Virus record (IMG/VR): IMGVR_UViG_3300046002_010180
Span: 1 to 26,569 of that record
Source of the DNA: a virus
Strand: one strand, 5' to 3'
Length of the DNA: 26,569 nt
Positions 5,733 to 10,662 of this stretch are shown here, piece after piece. Each line of letters starts with the position of its first letter. The first letter of the stretch is position 1. The notes beneath the pieces are model-generated. The model saw only the letters and a list, made by a program, of their open reading frames with translations, did not search any database and was not told the DNA's origin. Position numbers and translations under genes: made by a program.

Positions 5733-6972
5733 CCTCAAACTCGAACACTGGCCGACCAGTCGGCTGATCCCATATGCCAGAAACCCCAGGAAGAACGATC
5801 ACGCCGTCGAGCAGATGGCCGGGGCCATTCGGGAGTTTGGCTTTCGGATTCCACTCATCGTCAAAAGCACCGGCGAAATTTGTGATGGCCATCTTCGCTA
5901 TAAGGCGGCGCAGCATCTCGGCCTGGAGCAGGTGCCGGTCATTCTGGCCGACGACCTGACCGAGACGCAGATCAAGGCCTTCCGCATTCTGGTCAACCGT
6001 TCAGCCACCTGGGCCGACTGGGATGACGATTTGCTGCGGCTGGAACTGGAGGAATTGCAGCTTGGCGACTTCGATCTGGCATTGACCGGTTTCGACGCCG
6101 ACGAGCTCCTGGACATCCTGGCCGGCGAGGAAACGAGCACCGAGGGCAACACTGACGAGGATGCCGCCCCCGAGGTCCCGGACACGCCGGTGTCCAAACC
6201 GGGCGACGTCTGGATCATGGGCCAGCACCGACTGCTGTGTGGGGATGCAACGCAGCCACACAGCTACGAGCTGTTGTTCGCTGGTCAACGTGCCCAGATG
6301 ATCTGGAGCGACTTGCCGTACAACGTCAATTACGCCAACAGTGCCAAAGACAAACTGCGGGGCAAGCACCGGCCTATTCTGAACGACAACCTGGGCGAAG
6401 GTTTTTACGACTTCGTCTACGACGCACTTTCGCTGATGCTGCCCGTCTGCGATGGCGCGGTCTATATCGCGATGTCATCCAGTGAACTGGATACGTTGCA
6501 GGCTGCGTTTCGTGCAGCCGGTGGGAAGTGGTCCACGTTCATCATTTGGGCAAAGCACACCTTCACCCTTGGACGAGCGGACTATCAAAGGCAATACGAG
6601 CCCATTCTGTATGGCTGGCCGGAAGGTGCCAGCCGTCATTGGTGCGGTGATCGTGATCAGGGGGACGTATGGAACATCAAAAAGCCAGCCCGCAACGATC
6701 TGCATCCAACGATGAAGCCCGTGGAGCTTATGGAGCGCTCGATCCGCAACTCGAGCCGTCCTGGAGACATTGTGCTGGACTGCTTTGGCGGTTCTGGCAG
6801 CACCTTGATCGCGGCCGAGAAATCGGGACGTCGTTGTTTTGCGATGGAACTCGACCCCAAATACTGCGACGTCATAGTTCGGCGCTGGCAAGATTTCACA
6901 GGCCAGAAAGCGACGTCCGAAGACGGACAGCGCATCTTCGACGAAGCGCTGGTAGAACAGGAGGTGCCGTGA
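5719..6972 (+). CDS. ParB-like domain / DNA methyltransferase fusion 2
   Basis: A 417-residue protein with the same architecture as its neighbour but clearly diverged. The ParB-like domain (LKLEHWPTSRLIPYARNPRKN, then EICDGHLRYKAAQHLG at 53-68) is followed by a class-beta methyltransferase with motif IV SDLPY (197-201), HPTMKP (329-334) and motif I LDCFGGSGST (353-362). N6-adenine enzymes of this type normally read DPPY; here the second position is Leu, which may be tolerated or may weaken catalysis. The ATG at 5719 overlaps the previous gene's end, so the two are coupled. The stop overlaps the following nuclease start (TGATG). Separate recognition specificities for the two enzymes are likely. 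Confidence 0.85.
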   Translation: MQLSDLKLEHWPTSRLIPYARNPRKNDHAVEQMAGAIREFGFRIPLIVKSTGEICDGHLRYKAAQHLGLEQVPVILADDLTETQIKAFRILVNRSATWADWDDDLLRLELEELQLGDFDLALTGFDADELLDILAGEETSTEGNTDEDAAPEVPDTPVSKPGDVWIMGQHRLLCGDATQPHSYELLFAGQRAQMIWSDLPYNVNYANSAKDKLRGKHRPILNDNLGEGFYDFVYDALSLMLPVCDGAVYIAMSSSELDTLQAAFRAAGGKWSTFIIWAKHTFTLGRADYQRQYEPILYGWPEGASRHWCGDRDQGDVWNIKKPARNDLHPTMKPVELMERSIRNSSRPGDIVLDCFGGSGSTLIAAEKSGRRCFAMELDPKYCDVIVRRWQDFTGQKATSEDGQRIFDEALVEQEVP

Positions 6973-7568
6973 TGATTCGGCAACTCAGTTTTCTGGATTC
7001 GCCTGAGGCGGCCGACAAACTTACCAGCGGTGCTCACACCGGTGGCCGCCAGCACAATCTGCGCGTCAGTGCGGAAATGGAAAGCGGTCGTGCTGGTGAG
7101 CATCTGGTGATGGCTGACTTGCTGCTCAATGGCTGGGTGGCATATCCGACTTCACAAGGCGTCCCTTATGACATTGCAGTGGACATCGGTGATCGGGTCA
7201 TTCGGGTTCAGGTGAAATCCACCAGGATGCCCAAGACGCCTGAGTCTCTCAATCGTGGCACCCCGTTGTATGTATTCAGTACGCGCCGTGCGGGAAAGAA
7301 GGGGCGCCGCCGCTACACCACCGATGACTTTGACGTGCTGGCACTGGTTGCGCTGGATCGTCGACTGATCGCCTACTACGCGCTTACCGATAGCCATCAC
7401 GACTGCATCGCGATCCGTGTGCCAGGTCTGCGCTACGGCGATGGCGGTTCCAGATGCCGATATTTCGAGGACGCCAAATTTGAATTGGCGTTGGATCGGG
7501 TGTTGCGTAGCCAAGCCCAGGAGGATCTGTTTTCTTCTGGTCAGGGAATCAATGTTCGACGCGCTTGA
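6972..7568 (+). CDS. PD-(D/E)XK nuclease, group I intron endonuclease-like
   Basis: A 198-residue protein with the nuclease core: Glu43 in ESGRAGEHLVMADLLLNGW, Asp67 in GVPYDIAVDIG, then QVKST with Lys82 (79-84). This is the E-x(n)-D-x(n)-QxK pattern of the PD-(D/E)XK family seen in group I intron-associated endonucleases and their stand-alone relatives. The enzyme should cut DNA in a metal-dependent way. The gene begins within the stop codon of methyltransferase 2 and is probably co-translated with it, which makes a restriction-type partnership possible. No intron is visible around it. Its 3' end overlaps the convergent RelE-type gene by 20 nt. Confidence 0.7.
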   Translation: MIRQLSFLDSPEAADKLTSGAHTGGRQHNLRVSAEMESGRAGEHLVMADLLLNGWVAYPTSQGVPYDIAVDIGDRVIRVQVKSTRMPKTPESLNRGTPLYVFSTRRAGKKGRRRYTTDDFDVLALVALDRRLIAYYALTDSHHDCIAIRVPGLRYGDGGSRCRYFEDAKFELALDRVLRSQAQEDLFSSGQGINVRRA

Positions 7569-7827
7569 GATCGCGGTAGAAATTCTCGTGTGGCCCAACC
7601 ATCAGCAGTTTGAGCGTGCTCTCGTCGAGGACTCGGTAGGCCAGCAGGCAGAGCAAGCTGCCCATGCGGAACTTGTAAACCTGCACACCAGCCAGATCGC
7701 CAACTTTGGTTTCGCCGGCTTCGGGCTGACTGGCAATGGTGCGTACTGCTTCGTCGAGCGCGGCTTTCTGCTGCTTGTGCAGTTTTTTGACGGTGCGCTC
7801 GAAGGTGGGGGTGACGAGGATGCGCAT
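7549..7827 (-). CDS. RelE/ParE-family toxin
   Basis: A 92-residue basic protein with the RelE/ParE fold pattern: strand MRILVTPTFERTVKKLHKQQKAALDEAV, then GETKVGDLAGVQVYKFRMG and a final strand-helix ending LLMVGPHENFYRDLKR. The 'GPHENFYRDL' end is typical of the family members paired with ParD-like antitoxins. RelE types cleave mRNA in the ribosome and ParE types inhibit gyrase; I cannot decide between them. It starts at 7827, sharing one base with the antitoxin stop, so translation is coupled. The stop lies within the end of the nuclease gene on the other strand. Confidence 0.85.
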   Translation of the reverse strand: MRILVTPTFERTVKKLHKQQKAALDEAVRTIASQPEAGETKVGDLAGVQVYKFRMGSLLCLLAYRVLDESTLKLLMVGPHENFYRDLKRVEH

Positions 7828-8036
7828 CAGCCGAACTGGTACTCGCCCACGGGCTCTTCCTGGTCGGCGATCAGGATGTCGCGGATGACGCTGAAGGGCA
7901 GGTCGGGGTTTTCAGCGGCGATCTTGCCGATCTGAGACCAGTATTCGATCTGCTTGGGTACCGAGCGGTGCTCGATGTTGCCGTAGCGCTTGGCACTTTC
8001 GACCAGGGCTTCCGGCAGTTTGACGTTGATGGCCAT
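7827..8036 (-). CDS. ParD-like antitoxin
   Basis: A 69-residue protein matching the ParD-like antitoxin pattern: N-terminal strand MAINVKLPEALVESAKRYG (ribbon-helix-helix entry), HRSVPKQIEYWSQIGKIAAENPDLPFSVIRDIL, and an acidic/polar tail that would wrap the toxin. It has a strong Shine-Dalgarno (GGAGGT, 8042-8047 on the plus strand) and its own promoter with an internal palindrome, as expected for autoregulation. The antitoxin-first order is the usual one. It is the first gene of a two-gene operon on the minus strand. Confidence 0.85.
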   Translation of the reverse strand: MAINVKLPEALVESAKRYGNIEHRSVPKQIEYWSQIGKIAAENPDLPFSVIRDILIADQEEPVGEYQFG

Positions 8037-8060
8037 AACTTACCTCCAATGGATGGGTGC

Positions 8061-8089
8061 ATTGTATTCCATAATGGACCAAAAAGTAA
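8061..8089 (-). promoter_or_regulatory. Promoter and operator of the ParD-like/RelE module
   Basis: On the minus strand TTACTT (8084-8089) and TACAAT (8061-8066) are spaced by 17 bases. The near-palindrome TCCATAATGGA (8068-8078) lies in the spacer, with 5-bp half sites around one base. This fits repression by the RHH antitoxin. Confidence 0.65.
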
Positions 8090-8115
8090 CCTGCTCGCCA
8101 TTTGACCTTGGCTGA

Positions 8116-8484
8116 TCAAGCCGCCAGTGACTCTTCGACGATCTCGCAGTGGATCACGAAGCCCGTCAGGTAGGGAAGGCCCTTGGGGATGCCGTACTGT
8201 TTGCTGGTGCTGCGGCCAATCGTCCAGCCCATCCAACGCTGCGTGGCGGCGTTGATCGCGTCGGCCAGGGTGGCGCCGGAGTAGAGACCGTTTTGCACAT
8301 CGTCGGCAAAGTGGCGACCGTGGCGGCTGTCGAGGAAGGTGCGGACCGACTGGAGAGGCTGGTGGGTGGCATCCGAGATCGCAGTCATGGCCAGGGGCCA
8401 GGCGGCTTCGGCCTGCTCGTTCATCGTGCCGTAAAAGCCCCACGACTCGTTCTGGGTGGCGGGGATCTGGGTGGTGGTGTTCAT
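8116..8484 (-). CDS. Conserved-type accessory protein, 122 aa
   Basis: A 122-residue protein. It begins with a polar segment (NTTTQIPATQNES), followed by WGFYGTMNEQAEAAWPLAMTAIS, a helical middle (FLDSRHGRHFADDVQNGL) and a C-terminal part with an aromatic GLPYLTGFVIH motif. I think I have seen such WGFYGT proteins in plasmids and integrative elements, but no function is known to me. The ATG follows AGGAG with 6-nt spacing. Upstream lies copy A of the cassette repeat, whose frame is open into this start. A position downstream of other minus-strand genes suggests a cargo operon. Confidence 0.65.
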   Translation of the reverse strand: MNTTTQIPATQNESWGFYGTMNEQAEAAWPLAMTAISDATHQPLQSVRTFLDSRHGRHFADDVQNGLYSGATLADAINAATQRWMGWTIGRSTSKQYGIPKGLPYLTGFVIHCEIVEESLAA

Positions 8485-8498
8485 CTCTGGCTCCTGGT

Positions 8499-8553
8499 GG
8501 TTGATCGTTGCGACACCCGTAGTAACGCGCTGTTCGAGATGGAAGCCAAGCGC
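8499..8553 (-). repeat. Cassette upstream repeat, copy A
   Basis: The core at 8525-8550 on the plus strand is ACGCGCT, ten variable bases, GAAGCCAAG. It lies 41 bases before the start codon at 8484. The flank GATCGTTGCGACACC is shared with copy B. The right end also forms one arm of a 10-bp inverted repeat (8544-8553 with 8569-8578). Confidence 0.8.
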
Positions 8554-8578
8554 CTGTTCGATCTTTTTGCGCTTGGCT
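8544..8578. repeat. 10-bp inverted repeat between two cassette genes
   Basis: AGCCAAGCGC (8544-8553) and GCGCTTGGCT (8569-8578) are exact reverse complements with a 15-nt spacer. The left arm is part of the copy A core. It lies just downstream of the gene ending at 8588. Confidence 0.7.
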
Positions 8579-8587
8579 CGGGGTTCC

Positions 8588-8854
8588 TTATTCCATCGTG
8601 TCGGCGCGCACCAGTTCCGCCTGGGCGCTGGCGATCAGGTCCAGGCGCAGGTTGGGCGTGATGTTGCAGGCTAGTTCATTCAGGGTCCAGTTCATCACAT
8701 CGGCCTTGTCGCGCAGCGACTCGGCTTCCTCGAAGCGGCTGGTGTAGCGATCCAGTTCGCGCAAGGCCCGTTCCAGGGTGGATCGGGCTTGGGCCAGGGC
8801 CTCATGGGCGCGGTGTTCGGCGTGCTGGGCTTGAAATTCGCGGGGGGTGTTCAT
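8588..8854 (-). CDS. Small coiled-coil protein, 88 aa
   Basis: An almost entirely helical protein. Residues about 5-55 (REFQAQHAEHRAHEALAQAR and on through LRELDRYTSRFEEAESLRDK) have the heptad-like charge and Leu/Ala spacing of a coiled coil. The C-terminal half ends in another helix (RLDLIASAQAELVRAD). There are no membrane or enzyme motifs. AAGGAG lies 8 nt before the ATG. A short leader frame with its own ATG at 8937 ends across this start (ATGA). The role is unknown; a binding or regulatory role is only a guess. Confidence 0.6.
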   Translation of the reverse strand: MNTPREFQAQHAEHRAHEALAQARSTLERALRELDRYTSRFEEAESLRDKADVMNWTLNELACNITPNLRLDLIASAQAELVRADTME

Positions 8855-8937
8855 GGTGTGCTCTCCTTTCGGTTGATCGTTGCGACACCTGTATGAACGC
8901 GCTTCGGGCCACTGAAGCCAAGCGATTCATCAATCAT
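8851..8937 (-). CDS. Possible 28-codon leader peptide within cassette repeat copy B
   Basis: The frame reads MIDESLGFSGPKRVHTGVAT and continues for 8 more residues to a TGA that overlaps the ATG of the 88-aa gene. It starts 7 bases after the stop of the upstream gene. Equivalent frames in the other copies also encode LGF-x3-(Q/K)RV. I see no good Shine-Dalgarno for its ATG, so translation is uncertain, and the DNA element may be what matters. Confidence 0.3.
   Translation of the reverse strand: MIDESLGFSGPKRVHTGVATINRKESTP
8871..8924 (-). repeat. Cassette upstream repeat, copy B
   Basis: The core at 8897-8922 has the same invariant bases and the same 10-base gap as copy A. It lies 43 bases before the start codon at 8854. 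Between core and gene it shares GGTTGATCGTTGCGACACC with copy A. Confidence 0.8.
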
Positions 8938-8944
8938 TTTTTGA

Positions 8945-9424
8945 TCACTGGTCTGCCAGTCTGTCGAGGATGCGCAAGGCGGCGGGATCGCCCGCCAGCG
9001 CCCGGCGCAGGGTGCGGATTGCCTGCTCACGCGACACCTCCAGGCGACAGTTATCGATCAGCCAGCCAATCGCACCAGCCTGGTCGTTATCGACGGTAGG
9101 GGCAGGCGTCTCTTCGGCAATGCCAACGTAGCGCCCGTAGCGGCTGCCCGAGGGATCGACAAACACGGTTGTGCGCCCTGGCGCGCTGACGGCCACCACG
9201 CGCCGGCACCCATCCCCGTGCCCGCCGAGTCCGGCCAGCCAGTCCCGATCCTGCAGCAGCGTGTTGGCGAAGGCGTCGTACTCCGCCTCAGTCAGTTCCT
9301 TGCGCCACGCGATCTCGATGGGCTCAAAGGGTGCGCTGGGGTCGGTGTTGTGCAGCACTTCGTCCAAGCTGTAGGGCTTGCGGGCAAAGCGGGCACGGAT
9401 CGGGGTGTGGTTGGTGGTGGTCAT
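8945..9424 (-). CDS. Accessory protein of unknown function, 159 aa
   Basis: A 159-residue protein. The N-terminus is basic (TPIRARFARKPYSLDEVL), the middle contains WRKELTEAEYDAFANTLLQDRDWLAGLGG, then a beta-rich part (RRVVAVSAPGRTTVFVDPSGSRYGRYVGI), and the C-terminus is helical (EQAIRTLRRALAGDPAALRILDRLADQ). The central part looks like a small single-domain protein typical of plasmid and ICE cargo; I do not recognise a named family. The ATG at 9424 follows AAGGA. An in-frame ATG at 9502 would add 26 residues encoded by repeat copy C; I prefer 9424 because of its ribosome binding site. Confidence 0.6.
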   Translation of the reverse strand: MTTTNHTPIRARFARKPYSLDEVLHNTDPSAPFEPIEIAWRKELTEAEYDAFANTLLQDRDWLAGLGGHGDGCRRVVAVSAPGRTTVFVDPSGSRYGRYVGIAEETPAPTVDNDQAGAIGWLIDNCRLEVSREQAIRTLRRALAGDPAALRILDRLADQ

Positions 9425-9439
9425 GGTGGGGTCCTTTCG

Positions 9440-9492
9440 TTGGCGGTTGGTGACAACAGCATTCACGCGCTGGTTGCCAGGGAAGCCAAGCT
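9440..9492 (-). repeat. Cassette upstream repeat, copy C
   Basis: The core at 9465-9490 shows ACGCGCT and GAAGCCAAG at the standard spacing, 41 bases before the start at 9424. Its flanks are the most diverged of the four. Confidence 0.75.
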
Positions 9493-9689
9493 CAATCTGC
9501 ATCGTGCTCGGCATCGATGGCCTCGATGGCCAGCACCACATCGGCGATGCGGTCGGCCTCGAAGCCAAACCCCCGGTGGCGCAGGAGGTGCTCGATGCTC
9601 GGATGCTTCATCCGGGCGATCTCCCGGCAGGCCGCCAGCAAGGCTGGCAACAGGTTTGCCGGGATCGGGGCGTTGGGCTGCGTGCTCAC
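9492..9689 (-). CDS. Small hypothetical protein, 65 aa
   Basis: A 65-residue protein starting with GTG, which overlaps the stop of the upstream DUF3489 gene (GTGA), so it is probably translated by coupling. It is helical: NLLPALLAACREIARMKHPSIEHLLRHRG, then an acidic helix DRIADVVLAIEAIDAEHDAD. No family is recognised. Unlike its neighbours it lacks the cassette repeat, which fits its being the second gene of a two-gene unit with the DUF3489 protein. Confidence 0.6.
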   Translation of the reverse strand: MSTQPNAPIPANLLPALLAACREIARMKHPSIEHLLRHRGFGFEADRIADVVLAIEAIDAEHDAD

Positions 9690-10282
9690 GCGGTGGCTTC
9701 CTCGGCAATCCGGTAGAGGCGCTGTCCTGCACCTGGCGTGCCGGCAGGGCCTTCGATCTTCTCGGAGACGATGGTCAGGCCCAACTTCTTCTTGAGTGCG
9801 CCGGCAAAGGTGCCGCGCACCGTGTGCGCCTGCCAGCCGGTGGCCTCACTGATCTGCGCGATGGTGGTGCCCTCGGGGCGTTTCAACATCTCGATCACCA
9901 GAGCCTGCTTGCTGTGCTCACGGCCGCGCTTCGGGGCGGTATCAGGCTGTTCCTGCTGCCAGCTGGCTTCGGCAACAGCCACGGCGGCTTCCAGTTCCGG
10001 ATCGTCGGCCATGTGCGGCGTAGCGACAGCCGTTGCGCTCATGGGCGGCAGCACATCTTCCGGCTGGGCCTCGCCCTTGATGATCGCGATGGCAGCGTGC
10101 GTGATGCGCCACTGGCCATCCATCTGCTCGATCAGCCCGCGCTGCGCAAGGCTGGCGATCATCTTGAGTTTGGCGCCACCTTTGAGGGCCAGCAGCGGCT
10201 CGATCAGGCCACCGGCGTCGCAATGCGCGCGGGTGATGAGGTCCAGTTGGCGTTCGGTGATGGGCGTGGTTTGTACGGACAT
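9686..10282 (-). CDS. DUF3489-domain protein, probable DNA-binding
   Basis: A 198-residue protein. The N-terminal 70 residues (ERQLDLITRAHCDAGG to QWRITHAAIAIIKG) look like a small winged-helix unit. After an Ala/Glu linker, residues about 118-195 match DUF3489: SKQALVIEMLKRPEGTTIAQ, then ISEATGWQAHTVRGTFAGAL and KKKLGLTIVSEKI. That domain is a helix-turn-helix type predicted to bind DNA, with no defined role. Two ATGs are possible; AAGGAG is 7 nt before the one at 10282 but only 1 nt before that at 10288, so I chose 10282. It may regulate the cassette genes, which is an inference. Confidence 0.8.
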   Translation of the reverse strand: MSVQTTPITERQLDLITRAHCDAGGLIEPLLALKGGAKLKMIASLAQRGLIEQMDGQWRITHAAIAIIKGEAQPEDVLPPMSATAVATPHMADDPELEAAVAVAEASWQQEQPDTAPKRGREHSKQALVIEMLKRPEGTTIAQISEATGWQAHTVRGTFAGALKKKLGLTIVSEKIEGPAGTPGAGQRLYRIAEEATA

Positions 10283-10311
10283 GGTCATGCTCCTTGTGGG
10301 TGATGTGAGGG

Positions 10312-10554
10312 TCAGGCGGCTTGCTGCTGGGTCGGTTGATCAGTGGCCTTGGCGGCGGCGCTTTGGCCTGCTTGATAGGCCGCCCTCAGGGCGCTTTGGA
10401 CGGCCCAGACGCTGACGTCGTGGAAGTCCAAGCGGTCGCTGTTGCGCGTGGCCAGGGTCTCGATGAAGAGGTGGTCCAGGGCGATCTGGGCGAGCAACTG
10501 GTCCAGTTGCTGGGTGGCCTTGGTGGCGGTGGCTTTGGTGGTGGTCTTGCGCAT
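10312..10554 (-). CDS. DUF6900-like small protein, 80 aa
   Basis: An 80-residue protein. A Thr/Lys/Ala-rich start (RKTTTKATATKATQQ) is followed by LDQLLAQIALDHLFIETLATRNSDRLDFHDVSVWAVQSALRAAYQAG. The middle part fits what I recall of DUF6900 (HLFIETL, TRNSDSLDFH, VSVW), small proteins found in mobile elements and without known function. AGGAG lies 6 nt before the ATG. An upstream in-frame ATG at 10629 would include repeat copy D. It is the first gene of the minus-strand cassette, with only 29 bases to the DUF3489 gene. Confidence 0.65.
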   Translation of the reverse strand: MRKTTTKATATKATQQLDQLLAQIALDHLFIETLATRNSDRLDFHDVSVWAVQSALRAAYQAGQSAAAKATDQPTQQQAA

Positions 10555-10565
10555 GGTGTTCTCCT

Positions 10566-10620
10566 GGGGGTGGGTTGCTGTGCTTGTAGTAACGCGCTGT
10601 TCAAGCGGGAAGCCAAGCGT
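10566..10620 (-). repeat. Cassette upstream repeat, copy D
   Basis: The core at 10592-10617 has the invariant ACGCGCT and GAAGCCAAG halves, 38 bases before the start at 10554. GTAGTAACGCGCTGTTC is identical to copy A. The element also borders the large-terminase gene on the other strand. Confidence 0.8.
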
Positions 10621-10662
10621 TCGCTTCATCTGTTGGGCATCTATTTCGCATCGGAGTGGCTT

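Noticed and set aside
7471-7491. 7-bp inverted repeat with 7-base spacer in the nuclease gene
   Set aside because: Too short to stand out from chance, and inside coding sequence.
8149-8661. Forward open frame of about 170 codons across the minus-strand cassette
   Set aside because: It is opposite two genes with good ribosome binding sites and crosses repeat copy A. Similar plus-strand peptides in the other copies (NAL...EAK) merely reflect the DNA repeat.
8930-8947. A/T-rich patch with TGATCA near the end of the 159-aa gene, considered as a terminator
   Set aside because: No stable GC stem is present. It overlaps the possible leader ATG instead.
10321-10662. A long forward open frame continuing upstream of the large terminase
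   Set aside because: It runs antisense through the DUF6900-like gene and repeat copy D, has no ribosome binding site, and encodes Gly/Leu-rich sequence unlike any terminase N-terminus.
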